64,000 nt of DNA from Burkholderiales bacterium (GTDB taxonomy: Bacteria; Pseudomonadota; Gammaproteobacteria; Burkholderiales; JAEUOS01), in assembly GCA_016790635.1 (NCBI GenBank), contig JAEUOR010000070.1, positions 1 to 64,000 of the forward strand. Direction: 5' to 3'. The position numbers and the translations under genes were made by a program. Every line of letters starts with the position of its first letter. Position 1 is the first letter of the stretch. The notes under the pieces are model-generated. The model saw nothing but the letters and a program-made list of their open reading frames with translations. It did not search any database and was not told the origin of the DNA. Below are positions 15,564 to 24,853 of the stretch, one piece after another.

Positions 15564-16823
15564 TCACGCGAAGCGCCGCGCCGAAAACGCCTCCAGCGGC
15601 ACTGCCGGGGCACGGCCGGCCACCAGATCGGCGATGACGCGCCCGGTGGTCGAACCGCCGCACATGCCGACGTGCCCGTGGCCGAACGCGTACAGGGCGT
15701 TGGCATATTTCGACGACGGGCCGATCACCGGCAGGGAATCCGGCATGCTCGGCCGAAACCCCAGCCAGCGCGTGATGCGCGCGTCGTCGTCGGCGCAAGC
15801 TGCCAGCCCGGGAAAAAGCGCGCGCCCCTGCTTGAGCAGGAGCGCGGCGCGGTTCCAGTCCGGCGGCGCGTCCAGCCCGGCCAGTTCGACCGTGCCGACC
15901 AGGCGCAGGCCCATGTCCATGGGGATCGCACCGAAGTTGCCGTCCACATACATCATCGGCGTGCGCGGACGCTTCTCGGGGCCGCGCACAACCACGTGAT
16001 AGCCGCGCTCGGTGTCCAGGGGAAGCCGGTCGCCGAGCTTCGCCGCCAGGGGCTTGGACCACGCACCGGCGGCCAGCAGGACATGCGAAGCCTGCACCAG
16101 CCCTTGCTCGGTGGCCACCGCGGTGACCTGTGCACCGTTGTCCTCGAAACCGATGACACGCTCCTGCAGGACGCGCGCGCCGCGGCTCACCGCGTGGTCG
16201 ATGAGTGCCTTGACCAGACCGTGCGGGTCTGAGGTGTGGCCGTTCTCGCGGATCAGGCGGGCGCGCTGCACCTGCGCCCCCAGGTCGGGCTCCATTTCCT
16301 TGAGGGCGCCCCCCACGATGTCCTCGATGCCGACGCCGTTGCGCCGGCGGATCTCGGTGGCCAGCGCGTCGCGCTGCCAGGCCGCGTCGCTTGCGTACAC
16401 GTAGAGCATGCCCTGCGCGTGCACCAGATGCCCGGCGTTGGCGTCGCGCACGATGGGGGCGTAGTTGGCCAGCGAGTCACCCAGGAGCGCGCGCAGCGCC
16501 TTGGCCTGCGCCTCCACCTTGTGCGGCGCGGAGGCCGCCACGAAGCGCTTGAGCCAGGGATACAGTCGCGGCAGGTAGGACCAGCGAATGGTGAGCGGCC
16601 CGGCCGAATCCATGAGCCAGCCGGGTACCCGCTTGACCACGCCGGGCATGGCCACCGGGATGATCGAAGAAGCCGAGAACATGCCGCCGTTGCCGAACGA
16701 CGCGCCCATGCCCGGTTCGCCATGGTCGATCAGCGTCACCTGGCGTCCATCGCGCTGCAGGTAGGCCGCTGCGCAGGCGCCGATGATGCCGGCGCCGACG
16801 ATGACGACCGGCGGCGCGCTCAT
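15564..16823 (-). CDS. D-amino-acid dehydrogenase-like FAD oxidoreductase
   Basis: The 419-residue flavoprotein starts at ATG 16823, shown by VVIVGAGIIGACAAAYLQRDG, the N-terminal FAD-binding fold, and SFGNGGMFSASSIIPVAMPG, typical of DadA-type enzymes. The C-terminal GHGHVGMCGGSTTGRVIADL is the second FAD contact. DadA oxidises D-amino acids to 2-oxo acids and ammonia and feeds electrons to the respiratory chain. Its start overlaps the stop of the enoyl-CoA hydratase gene by 4 bases (ATGA), so the two are translationally coupled. The actual amino acid oxidised is not known. Confidence 0.88.
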   Translation of the reverse strand: MSAPPVVIVGAGIIGACAAAYLQRDGRQVTLIDHGEPGMGASFGNGGMFSASSIIPVAMPGVVKRVPGWLMDSAGPLTIRWSYLPRLYPWLKRFVAASAPHKVEAQAKALRALLGDSLANYAPIVRDANAGHLVHAQGMLYVYASDAAWQRDALATEIRRRNGVGIEDIVGGALKEMEPDLGAQVQRARLIRENGHTSDPHGLVKALIDHAVSRGARVLQERVIGFEDNGAQVTAVATEQGLVQASHVLLAAGAWSKPLAAKLGDRLPLDTERGYHVVVRGPEKRPRTPMMYVDGNFGAIPMDMGLRLVGTVELAGLDAPPDWNRAALLLKQGRALFPGLAACADDDARITRWLGFRPSMPDSLPVIGPSSKYANALYAFGHGHVGMCGGSTTGRVIADLVAGRAPAVPLEAFSARRFA

Positions 16824-17599
16824 GCCTTCCCCCGTGCCGCGAACGCGGCGCGCGCCGCGCGCGCCTCGGCGCTGGTGGCCGCGGCGATGATCTGGTCGTG
16901 CGCCATGTAGCCGGTGGCGTGGTTCAAGGCCGTCGCAGCCGCGTTGGCCGACTCCTTGCTCATGCGCACGGCCACCGCCGGCATGGCGAGCGTCTGCGCT
17001 GCCACTTCCAGAGCGCGCGCAAGCGCTTGACCCCTGGGCGCCGTGTAGTCCACCAGGCCGATATGCAAGGCCTCGGCGGCGGTGAAACGCTCGCACAGGA
17101 TGGTCAGGCGCTTGGCCCTGGCCGGGCCGACCAGGTTGGTCAGGCGCGGAATGGTGCCCCAGGTGAGCGGGATGCCCAAAGCGATCTCGGGCAAGGACAC
17201 GAACGCATCGTCGGCCATGACGCGCCAGTCGCACGCGATCGAGAGCGCCAGCCCGCCGCCGACCGCATAGCCCTCGATGGCGACGATGCTGATCTGCGGC
17301 AACTCTTCCCAGGCCTTGCACATGCGGTAGCCGGTGGCGGCGTTCTCGCGGCGCTCGACCGCGCTCAGGTTGTCGCCCTCCCAGGCGCCGCTGTCCTTCA
17401 GGTCGGCGCCGGCGGAAAAACAGGTCGCATCGCCGGTCAGGACCACGACGTCGATATCGGTGCGCTCGGCGAGTTGCCGCGCCTCGCGCGTCAGGTCGCG
17501 CATGAGTTGCCGCGATAGCGCGTTGCGCGACTGCGGGCGATCCAGCCGAACGATCGCCAGGCGCTCGCGGAACTCCACGCGGTGCAGGGCTGCGGTCAT
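16820..17599 (-). CDS. enoyl-CoA hydratase/isomerase family protein
   Basis: The 259-residue crotonase-fold protein shows RLDRPQSRNALSRQL near the N-terminus, the first oxyanion loop FSAGADLK (about 61-68), and the second at GYAVGGGLALSIACDWRV (109-126). SLPEIALGIPLTWG carries the catalytic-position Glu. Crotonases hydrate or isomerise acyl-CoA thioesters, or hydrolyse them. It is cotranscribed with the D-amino-acid dehydrogenase-like gene by a 4-base overlap, and begins 9 bases after the stop of the alpha/beta hydrolase gene that precedes it on this strand. This suggests one catabolic unit whose substrate is unclear. Confidence 0.9.
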   Translation of the reverse strand: MTAALHRVEFRERLAIVRLDRPQSRNALSRQLMRDLTREARQLAERTDIDVVVLTGDATCFSAGADLKDSGAWEGDNLSAVERRENAATGYRMCKAWEELPQISIVAIEGYAVGGGLALSIACDWRVMADDAFVSLPEIALGIPLTWGTIPRLTNLVGPARAKRLTILCERFTAAEALHIGLVDYTAPRGQALARALEVAAQTLAMPAVAVRMSKESANAAATALNHATGYMAHDQIIAAATSAEARAARAAFAARGKA

Positions 17600-17608
17600 C
17601 GCTCCGCC

Positions 17609-18547
17609 CTAGGCGTGCAGCGCGCGCCGCAACTCGGCAGCGCAGAGGGCAACGGCGGTGCCGGCTTCATCGAGCACGCGACCCATGGTAATGAAGCCAT
17701 GGATCTGCCGCTCGAAGCAGACGTACATCGCCTTGCTGCCCGCCGCGCTCAGCTTGGCCGCGTACTCCATGCCCTCGTCACGCAGCGGGTCGAACCCGGC
17801 GGTCAACACCAGCGCCGGCGGCAGGCGCGCGTGGTCGGCGGCCAGGAGCGGCGAGGCGCGCGGGTCGATGTCATGCTGCACGTCATCGATGTAATGGTCG
17901 TGGAAGTAATCCATCGTGTCGCGGGTCAAGAGGTAGCCCTGGCCGTTGGTGGTGTGCGAGGCCTGGCCGCGGCGCATGTCGGTGGCCGGATAGATGAGCA
18001 ACTGGTAGGCCACCGGCAGGTCGCCCGCATCGCGTGCGGCCAGCGCCACCACCGCCGCCAGATTGCCGCCGGCGCTGTCGCCGCCGACCGCCAGGCGCGC
18101 AGCATCGAGCTTCATGCTCGCGGCGTTGCGGCTCACCCAGTAGGTGGCGGCCAGGCTGTCGTCCACCGCAGCAGGGAAGCGATGCTCCGGTCCCATGCGA
18201 TAGTCGACGGAGACCAGCGCGATGCCGGCGGTGTTGGCGAGTTGCCGACACAGCACATCGTGGGTGTCCAGGTCGCCGATGGTCCAGCCGCCGCCGTGGA
18301 AGTACACCAGCACCGGCAGCACCGCGTCGGGCGCTGCCGCCTGCGGGCGATACAGCCGCAGCGGCACCTCGCCATCCGGCCCGGGGCATTTCAGGTCGCG
18401 CACCTGGGTCGGCGGCGCATCGGGCTGGGTGTAGGCGCGACGGTCGCGGTACATGCGACGCGCCTCCACCGGAGGCAGGGTATGCGTGGGTGGCAGGCCG
18501 GAAGCCGCCACCAGATCGAGGAGCATGCGGGCTTGCGGATGCAACAT
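17609..18547 (-). CDS. HSL-type alpha/beta hydrolase (esterase)
   Basis: This is a 312-residue alpha/beta-hydrolase fold-3 enzyme. HGGGW at 84-88 builds the oxyanion hole, Ser158 in GGDSAGGNLA is the nucleophile, and AGFDPLRDEG and RQIHGFITM supply the acid and His. Such hormone-sensitive-lipase-like enzymes hydrolyse short-chain esters; some homologues are arylformamidases or carboxylesterases. The cognate operon is the enoyl-CoA hydratase and D-amino-acid dehydrogenase-like genes that follow it on the minus strand. It has no signal peptide. Confidence 0.92.
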   Translation of the reverse strand: MLHPQARMLLDLVAASGLPPTHTLPPVEARRMYRDRRAYTQPDAPPTQVRDLKCPGPDGEVPLRLYRPQAAAPDAVLPVLVYFHGGGWTIGDLDTHDVLCRQLANTAGIALVSVDYRMGPEHRFPAAVDDSLAATYWVSRNAASMKLDAARLAVGGDSAGGNLAAVVALAARDAGDLPVAYQLLIYPATDMRRGQASHTTNGQGYLLTRDTMDYFHDHYIDDVQHDIDPRASPLLAADHARLPPALVLTAGFDPLRDEGMEYAAKLSAAGSKAMYVCFERQIHGFITMGRVLDEAGTAVALCAAELRRALHA

Positions 18548-18641
18548 GGGATGCCTCTTGGACTTGGTCAGGAGGCCGCGAATTTACCCCACCGGCCGCC
18601 AGCCGGACTACACTGACTGACATGCGACGGCCGGAGAACCC

Positions 18642-19112
18642 ATGAGCCGCAAGACCATCGAAACCTTCTACTCGGCCTTCGCCGACCTGGATGGCAGCGC
18701 CATGCAGGTCTGCTACGCCGTGGACGCCAGCTTTCGTGACGAGGCATTCACGCTCGACGGCCGGCGCGAGATCGGCGGCATGTGGCGCATGTTGACCGAC
18801 ACCACGCGCACGCGCGCGCGCGACGCCTGGAAACTCACCGCTTCGCAAATCACCGATTCGAGCGCGCACTGGGAGGCGCACTATCGATTCACCGCCACGG
18901 GACGCCTGGTGCACAACATCATCGAGGCGCGTTTTTCATTCGACGACGCCGGACTCATCAAGACCCACGTCGACAGCTTCGACTTCTGGCGCTGGTCGCG
19001 GCAGGCACTCGGTGCACCGGGTTTGCTGTTGGGCTGGACGCCCTTTCTGCGCGCCAAGGTGCGCCAGCAGGCCGCAGCCAACCTGAAAAAATTCCTCGCC
19101 GCCAATCCGTGA
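18642..19112 (+). CDS. NTF2/SnoaL-like domain protein
   Basis: The 156-residue protein begins with ETFYSAFADLDGSAMQVCYA, the opening helix and cavity of a SnoaL/NTF2-like cone fold, and later has HWEAHYRFTATGRLVHNIIEARFSF, the curved sheet. Members of this fold are isomerases, dehydratases or ligand-binding proteins; the sequence does not give a specific reaction. Its stop codon overlaps the start of the epoxide-hydrolase-like gene (TGATG at 19110-19114), so the two are cotranscribed and probably act on the same compound class. Confidence 0.88.
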   Translation: MSRKTIETFYSAFADLDGSAMQVCYAVDASFRDEAFTLDGRREIGGMWRMLTDTTRTRARDAWKLTASQITDSSAHWEAHYRFTATGRLVHNIIEARFSFDDAGLIKTHVDSFDFWRWSRQALGAPGLLLGWTPFLRAKVRQQAAANLKKFLAANP

Positions 19113-20242
19113 TGCTCCCCGAACCCTATAGCGCTGCGCAATTGCCCAAAGGCGTGCGCTCGCGTTTCGTCGCAGGCATCGAAGGCCTGCGCATGCATGT
19201 GCTCGAGGCCGGTGAACCGGGGCGCCCGGCCGTGCTGCTGCTGCACGGCTTTCCCGAACTGGCCTACAGCTGGCGCAAGGTGCTGCCTGCACTGGCGCAG
19301 GCTGGCTATCACGTCATCGCCCCCGACCAGCGCGGCTACGGGCGCACCACCGGCTGGAGCGCCGACTACGACGGCGACCTGCGGCCATTCAATTTTCTGT
19401 CGCTGGTGCGCGATGCCCTGGCGCTGCTCGACGCGCTGGACGTGCGTTCGGTGCGGGCCGTGATCGGTCACGATTTCGGCTCGCCGGTGGCGGCCTGGTG
19501 CGCGCTGACCCGGCCGGACGTATTCCGCTCGGCGGTGCTCATGAGCTCGCCTTTTGCCGGGCCGCCCGGCTTTGGCCCGGGGGACGACAAAGTACGCCGC
19601 ACCCTGGATGGACTGGCCGCGCTGGCGCGCCCGCGCAAGCACTACCAGTGGTATTACTCGACCCGCGCGGCCGATGCCGATATGCGCCTCGCGCCGCAGG
19701 GGCTGTCCGCCTTTCTGCGCGCCTACTACCACGTCAAGAGCGCCGACTGGGCTGCCAACCAGCCTGAACATCTCGGCGCCTGGAGCGCCGACGCATTGGC
19801 GCGCCTGCCGACCTACTACATCATGGACGCGGGCGAGACCATGGCGCAGACGGTCGCGCCGCACATGCCGAGCGCTGCCGAGGTCGCCGCGTGCACCTGG
19901 CTCACCGAGGCGGAGTTGGCCGTCTACGCCGCCGAGTACGCGCGCACCGGCTTCCAGGGCGGCCTGCAGTGGTATCGCTGCGGCACTTCCGGTGCCTTCA
20001 CCGCCGACCTGCGCCTCTTCGCCGGGGCGCGCATCCAGGTACCGGCGATGTTCATCGCCGGAAAAAGCGACTGGGGCACCTACCAGAAGCCCGGCGATTT
20101 CGAGGCCATGCAATCGACCGCCTGCGCGCACTTCGAGGGCGCGCACCTGATCGAAGGCGCCGGGCACTGGGTGCAACAGGAACAGGCACAGGCGGTCAAC
20201 GCCCTTCTGATCGAGTTCCTCGCGCGCCGCAGCGACGGCTGA
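19112..20242 (+). CDS. epoxide hydrolase-like alpha/beta hydrolase
   Basis: The 376-residue protein has HGFPE (45-49) as the oxyanion motif, DQRGYGRT (72-79), and nucleophile Asp121 in IGHDFGSP. The cap region contains KHYQWYYSTRAADADMR and Tyr-rich stretches, and the C-terminal EGAGHWVQQEQA holds the catalytic His. HGFPE with an Asp nucleophile and tyrosines in the lid is the epoxide hydrolase pattern: epoxides are opened to diols. ATG 19112 overlaps the SnoaL-like gene stop. The Bug receptor gene starts 64 bases later in the same direction, so all three may form one operon. Confidence 0.9.
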   Translation: MLPEPYSAAQLPKGVRSRFVAGIEGLRMHVLEAGEPGRPAVLLLHGFPELAYSWRKVLPALAQAGYHVIAPDQRGYGRTTGWSADYDGDLRPFNFLSLVRDALALLDALDVRSVRAVIGHDFGSPVAAWCALTRPDVFRSAVLMSSPFAGPPGFGPGDDKVRRTLDGLAALARPRKHYQWYYSTRAADADMRLAPQGLSAFLRAYYHVKSADWAANQPEHLGAWSADALARLPTYYIMDAGETMAQTVAPHMPSAAEVAACTWLTEAELAVYAAEYARTGFQGGLQWYRCGTSGAFTADLRLFAGARIQVPAMFIAGKSDWGTYQKPGDFEAMQSTACAHFEGAHLIEGAGHWVQQEQAQAVNALLIEFLARRSDG

Positions 20243-20306
20243 AACGTTTCGCCTCGCCCGCGACGCGGTCCTCCAGGACCCATAGAATCGAGGCCGGAGG
20301 ATCCCC

Positions 20307-21278
20307 ATGCGCAAACTCTCGCTCGGTCTCATCGCTTCCGCGCTGCTGCTGCCCGCCGCTCTTTGCGCGCAACCTGTCGCGTACCCCAATCGCCCCATCA
20401 CCATGATCGTCTCGGTGTCGGCCGGCGGCTCGATCGACACCATCGCACGCGCTTTGGCCGAGGAGATGGCGCGCGGCCTGGGCCGGCCCGTCACGGTGGA
20501 CAACCGGCCGGGCGCCAACGGCAACCTGGCCGCCACCGCGGCGGCGCGCGCACCGGCCGACGGCCACACCCTCCTGGTCACCGGCGGCAGCACGCTCAAC
20601 CTGAACCCACACCTGTACCGCAAGCTGCCGTTCGATCCGCAGAAGGATCTCGCGCCGATCACGCTGACCGCGCGCACCAACCTGATCCTGGTGGTGCATC
20701 CCAAGCTCAACGTCGATTCGGTCGAGAGCCTGGTCGCATTGGCCCGCGCGCAGCCGGGCAAGCTCAACTACGGCAGCGCCGGCAACGGCAGCCTGATGCA
20801 CATCGCCACCGAATTGTTCAACTCCGCTGCCGGCGTCGATACCCGTCACATCCCCTACAAGGGCCTGGCCCCCGCGGTCACCGACATCCTGGCCGGCAAC
20901 ATCGACTTCATGTTCGACTCGGCCACCACGGTCGGCCACATCAAGGCCGGCAAGCTCAAGGCACTGGCGGTGGTCGGACCCAATCCGCTGCCCGCCCTGC
21001 CGCAGTTGAAGGTCCTCGCCAGCCACGGCATCCGTGGCGTCGAGGTCGCCTCCGGCTGGCATGGCCTGTTCGTGCCGGCCGGCACGCCGGCGGAGATCGT
21101 CGCGCGCCTCAACGCCGAGGCGGTCAAGGCCCTCAACCTGCCGGCCGTCCGCGAGCGTGTCGTCGCACTCGGTGCGGAGCCTGCCTCGAGCACGCCAAGC
21201 GAACTCGCTGCGCTCCTGGCGCGCGACCTCGAGCGCCTGGGGCCGATCGTCAAGAAGACCGGCGCGACGCTGGATTGA
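20307..21278 (+). CDS. Bug/TctC-family tripartite tricarboxylate receptor
   Basis: This is a 323-residue secreted solute receptor. The signal peptide ends near AALCAQP, followed by YPNRPITMIVSVSAGGSIDT, LGRPVTVDNRPGANGNLAAT, KLNYGSAGNGSLMHIATELF, and KLKALAVVGPNPLPALPQL, the standard Bug pattern. It stands 64 bases after the epoxide-hydrolase-like gene and is convergent with kynU. No Tct membrane proteins are next to it, so it presumably works with the TctAB pair elsewhere in the cell or acts as a sensor. The ligand cannot be predicted. Confidence 0.93.
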   Translation: MRKLSLGLIASALLLPAALCAQPVAYPNRPITMIVSVSAGGSIDTIARALAEEMARGLGRPVTVDNRPGANGNLAATAAARAPADGHTLLVTGGSTLNLNPHLYRKLPFDPQKDLAPITLTARTNLILVVHPKLNVDSVESLVALARAQPGKLNYGSAGNGSLMHIATELFNSAAGVDTRHIPYKGLAPAVTDILAGNIDFMFDSATTVGHIKAGKLKALAVVGPNPLPALPQLKVLASHGIRGVEVASGWHGLFVPAGTPAEIVARLNAEAVKALNLPAVRERVVALGAEPASSTPSELAALLARDLERLGPIVKKTGATLD

Positions 21279-21321
21279 GGCGTTCTCAAGCGACGCGCCG
21301 CGGCGCGGCAACGCCACGCCG

Positions 21322-22590
21322 CTAGGTCACCCCGCCGGTGCGCGCGTTGCTGTAGCTGCGCCAGGCGCCGCTCGCCATGATGCGCTCGAAGACGATGGCG
21401 GCGTCCAGCACCTGCTCAAAGGAGAGCGTGAGCGGCGTGAAGCCGAAGCGCAGGATGTCAGGGGCGCGAAAGTCGCCCACCACGCCCTGGGCGATGAGCG
21501 CGCGCATGATCGCAAAACCGTTGGCGTGGCGAAACGACACCTGGCTGCCGCGCGCCTCGGCGTCGCGCGGGCTGGCCAGCACGAGGCCGTTCTCGGCCGC
21601 GAACCATTCAACCCACTCGATGAAACGCTCGCACAGCGCGACCGACTTGCGGCGTACCGCATGCAGATCGGTCTTCTCCCAGATGTCGAGCGAAGCCGCC
21701 AGCGGCACCGAAGCGATCACCGGCTGCGTGCCGCACAAGAAGCGCTGCATGCCCTCGGCCGGCCGGTAGTCGATGCCGAACTCGAAGGGATCGGCGTGGC
21801 TCATCCAGCCGGTGAGGGGCTGGAGCGCGTGCTGGAGGTGGCGCGCGGCGCAGTAGACGAAAGCCGGCGCGCCCGGCCCCGCGTTGAGGTACTTGTAGGT
21901 GCAGCCGACCGCGAAATCGACCTTGCACGCGTCGAGCTCGACCGGAAACGCGCCGGCCGAATGCGCAAGATCCCAGATCATCAGCGCCCCCTGCGCCTGC
22001 ACGCGCCGGGTCACCGCGGCCATGTCGTGGCGCGCGCCGGTGCGAAAGTCCACCTGGGTCAGGAGCACGCACGCGGTGTTGGCATCGACGAGTTCGTCGA
22101 GCGTGCCGTCGCGCCCGGCCAGCACGAGTTCTGTTCCCAAGAACAGTTCGCGCACCCCGTGCACCATGTACAGGTCGGTCGGGAAGTTCGACGCCTCGGA
22201 CACGATGCGCTTGCGCCCGGGCGCCAGGCGCAGCGCCGCCACCAGCACCTTGAAAAGATTGAGCGAGGTGGTGTCGACGACGATGGTCTGCCCGCTCGCC
22301 GCGCCGATGAGGCGGCCGATGCGATCCCCGAGCAGGCTCACCTTGCGGTACCAGTCGGTGTCTACCCAACTGCGGATCAGGCCCTGGCCCCACTCGTCCT
22401 CGAGCGTGCGGCGCATGAGCGGCAGCGCGCCCTTGGGCAGCATGCCCAGCGAATTGCCGTCCAGGTAGATGGTGTTCCGCGGCTGCACGAACTCGTGCGC
22501 CAGAGGGGCGAGCGGGTCGTTGCGATCGAGCGCGCGCACGTGCTCGCGGGCGGCGGCCAGGCGGTCTGCGGCTGAAGCGGTCATGTTCAT
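21322..22590 (-). CDS. kynU: kynureninase
   Basis: The 422-residue PLP enzyme shows IYLDGNSLGMLPKGA (41-55), a kynureninase signature, DTTSLNLFKVL, the PLP-contacting IWDLAHSAG (205-213) and the Schiff-base Lys233 in GCTYKYLNAGPG. It cleaves L-kynurenine to anthranilate and alanine (or 3-hydroxykynurenine to 3-hydroxyanthranilate). The start at ATG 22590 (MNMTASA) is preferred to an upstream in-frame ATG at 22626. It lies 47 bases downstream of the indoleamine 2,3-dioxygenase gene, so together they handle tryptophan breakdown. A formamidase step is not encoded beside them. Confidence 0.95.
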   Translation of the reverse strand: MNMTASAADRLAAAREHVRALDRNDPLAPLAHEFVQPRNTIYLDGNSLGMLPKGALPLMRRTLEDEWGQGLIRSWVDTDWYRKVSLLGDRIGRLIGAASGQTIVVDTTSLNLFKVLVAALRLAPGRKRIVSEASNFPTDLYMVHGVRELFLGTELVLAGRDGTLDELVDANTACVLLTQVDFRTGARHDMAAVTRRVQAQGALMIWDLAHSAGAFPVELDACKVDFAVGCTYKYLNAGPGAPAFVYCAARHLQHALQPLTGWMSHADPFEFGIDYRPAEGMQRFLCGTQPVIASVPLAASLDIWEKTDLHAVRRKSVALCERFIEWVEWFAAENGLVLASPRDAEARGSQVSFRHANGFAIMRALIAQGVVGDFRAPDILRFGFTPLTLSFEQVLDAAIVFERIMASGAWRSYSNARTGGVT

Positions 22591-22637
22591 AGGTTGAGAT
22601 GCCGAAGTTTCGATTCGAGGAGTCAAGGCCTAGGCGG

Positions 22638-23840
22638 TCAGCCGACCCGGGAGGCGGAGGTCTCGCGGCGCGCGTCACGCAGGAAGCCGGTGAAGGACGT
22701 GCCGCCGGTCCCCTTCGGATCCGGGTCGCCGCCCGCAGGCTTGCTGATGTAGTCGTGCGCGAGCGCCATGTGCAGCGAACGAAAGCGGCCGATGCCTTCG
22801 ATGGCCGCGTTGTAGGCATCACGCAACTCCGCGACGCCCGCCGCGTCCGCCTCGGCACGCACACGGCTTTCGCGTTCGCAATCCTCGACGAAGCGCCGGT
22901 GGCCGGGCGGCATGTAGGCACGCAGGAGCTTGAGATAGCTGCCGGTCTGTTCGCCCGGATGAGCGATGCCCAGTGCGGCGTCGAGCGACTGGATCAGCGC
23001 GCTCTGGCCGGCGCTGCCGCCGATGGCCATGCGCGGGGCCTCCGAAACGCCTTCGTAGACGACGCCGGGCGCCGGCCAGCCGGCCACGTAGGGCCGCACG
23101 CGATGAAAAAAAATGTGCGGATCGACCCACTCGCGCTGGCGCTCCAGGGCCGCGTTGACCGCAGGCATTCCCGCGGCGATCGACGCCAGGTGCCGCGTGA
23201 GCGCGGCGTGGTCGGCGCGCGCTGCCGCCAGCACCGCGCCGTGCGCGTGCACCACCAGCGGCGCGCCCTGCAACTCGACATCGAGACCCGCGACAAAGAA
23301 CCAGGTCTCGTCCACCCCTCCCAGGAACTGCACGATCATCGCGACATTGTCGGCGCTGGGCGCGCGCTCCGCCTCGATGCGACGCCAGTTGTGCAGCTGC
23401 ATCGAGGCATAGTGGACGATGGGCGGTCGCCCGAGCGCATCGGCCAGCCGGCACAGGGGCACCGCGACCGGTGCCGGAAGGCGCAGGTCGGGCTCCGGGC
23501 CGCCCCACACGAAGGCGTTCGCGTACACGCACAGGAGGGTCAGCGCGAGTTCGCGCTCGCGCGCGCTTGCCAGCCGGGTCGTATCGAGCAGGGGCAGTGT
23601 GCGCAAGCGCTCGCGCAAGCGCCGGTTGCGCATGAGCGATCCCACCAGCGGCGCGAGTTCGTTCCAGGCGTCGAAGTACGACGGCAGCTGCGTCAGCGGA
23701 TCGGCAGGCGGGACGAAGCCTGTGCGCGAGTCGATGTCGTAGCTCTCCAGCGCGGCAAGCGGCATGCGGTACGGGGGGTTCGGACGAGGCACAAGCGCCA
23801 ATAGTAGTGCCAACCCCGCGACCCCGCGCCGGAACTCCAT
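22638..23840 (-). CDS. indoleamine 2,3-dioxygenase family heme protein
   Basis: The 400 residues follow the IDO family: FVPPADPLTQLP near the N-terminus, GGSAGQSALIQSLDAALGI (274-292), YMPPGHRRF (309-317) and FRSLHMALAHDYISKPA (353-369), whose His357 matches the heme ligand of animal IDO. GTGGTSFTGFLRDAR at the end is also typical. IDO opens the indole ring of tryptophan or related indoles to N-formylkynurenine. The start is uncertain: ATG 23840 is used here, while ATG 23765 (residue 26) gives a more family-like N-terminus of 375 residues; neither has a clear ribosome site. kynU follows on the same strand. Confidence 0.9.
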   Translation of the reverse strand: MEFRRGVAGLALLLALVPRPNPPYRMPLAALESYDIDSRTGFVPPADPLTQLPSYFDAWNELAPLVGSLMRNRRLRERLRTLPLLDTTRLASARERELALTLLCVYANAFVWGGPEPDLRLPAPVAVPLCRLADALGRPPIVHYASMQLHNWRRIEAERAPSADNVAMIVQFLGGVDETWFFVAGLDVELQGAPLVVHAHGAVLAAARADHAALTRHLASIAAGMPAVNAALERQREWVDPHIFFHRVRPYVAGWPAPGVVYEGVSEAPRMAIGGSAGQSALIQSLDAALGIAHPGEQTGSYLKLLRAYMPPGHRRFVEDCERESRVRAEADAAGVAELRDAYNAAIEGIGRFRSLHMALAHDYISKPAGGDPDPKGTGGTSFTGFLRDARRETSASRVG

Positions 23841-23877
23841 AGAATCGCCGTTCATCGCCAACCCGACGGACACAAAA

Positions 23878-24807
23878 ATGAAGATTCGCGAAATCGCCTC
23901 CAACCTGCAGTTTCCCGAAGGCCCGGTGGCGCTGGCCGACGGCTCGGTGCTGATCGTCGAGATCGCGCGCGGCAGCTTGAGCCGCGTCACGCCCGACGGC
24001 CGCGTGCAGGTGGTGGCGGATCTGGGCGGCGGTCCCAACGGCGCCGCCATCGGCCCCGACGGCGCGGTCTACATCTGCAACAACGGCGGCTTCAAGTGGA
24101 CGCGCGATCCCGGCGGGGTGCACCGGCCGGTGGCCCAGGCCGACGACTATTCCGGCGGTCGCATCGAACGCGTAAATCTGGCCACCGGCCGTGCCGAACG
24201 CGTCTACGACCGCGCCGACGAAGTGCCGCTCAAGGGACCCAACGACCTGGTCTTCGACGCCCACGGCGGCTTCTACTTCACCGACCTGGGCAAGGTGCGC
24301 GAGCGCGAAATGGACCGCGGCGGCGTGTATTACGCCCGCGCCGACGGTAGCGCCATCGAGGTCGTCGCGCGACCGGCCTTGACCGCCAACGGCACAGCGC
24401 TGTCGCCCGATGGCAAGACGCTGTACTACGCGGAGACCGAAGGCGCGCGCCTGTGGGCCTTCGACATCACCGCACCGGGCAGGGTAGCCAAGGCGCCCTG
24501 GCCGTCTCCGCAAGGCGCGCGCCTGGTCGTGGCGGCTCCGGGTGGGCATTACCAGCGTTTCGATTCGATGGCGGTCGACGCGATGGGCAATGCACTGGTC
24601 GCCACGCTGCTGCACGGCGGCCTGACCGTCGTCTCGCCGGACGGCAGCCTGGTCAGCCACGTGCCGCTGCCCGATGTCTACACGACCAACTGCTGCTTCG
24701 GCGGACGCGACATGCGCACGCTCTACGTGACCCTGTCGGGCAGCGGAAAGCTGGTGGCCATCGACGACTGGCCGGCGCCCGGATTGAGACTCAACTACAA
24801 CGCCTGA
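23878..24807 (+). CDS. SMP-30/gluconolactonase-like lactonase
   Basis: The 309-residue beta-propeller protein opens with NLQFPEGPVALADGSVLIVE, where the Glu is the metal ligand, and has PNDLVFDAHGGFYFTDLGK (Asn and Asp ligands near residue 121) and later NGTALSPDGKTLYYAE. This is the SMP-30/gluconolactonase/LRE family, whose members hydrolyse sugar or other lactones with a divalent metal. It starts 38 bases from, and divergently to, the chosen start of the dioxygenase gene, so their promoters share a short region. An Fe-dependent alcohol dehydrogenase gene follows 46 bases later. Confidence 0.9.
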   Translation: MKIREIASNLQFPEGPVALADGSVLIVEIARGSLSRVTPDGRVQVVADLGGGPNGAAIGPDGAVYICNNGGFKWTRDPGGVHRPVAQADDYSGGRIERVNLATGRAERVYDRADEVPLKGPNDLVFDAHGGFYFTDLGKVREREMDRGGVYYARADGSAIEVVARPALTANGTALSPDGKTLYYAETEGARLWAFDITAPGRVAKAPWPSPQGARLVVAAPGGHYQRFDSMAVDAMGNALVATLLHGGLTVVSPDGSLVSHVPLPDVYTTNCCFGGRDMRTLYVTLSGSGKLVAIDDWPAPGLRLNYNA

Positions 24808-24853
24808 CCTATACTCCCCGACCCAGCCTCGACCCTTCACTCCCGCCCACGCC

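Noticed and set aside
23840..24050. An N-terminal extension of the dioxygenase frame to 24050
   Set aside because: It lies antisense to the start of the SMP-30-like gene and its sequence is unlike the family; the start near 23840 or 23765 is preferred.
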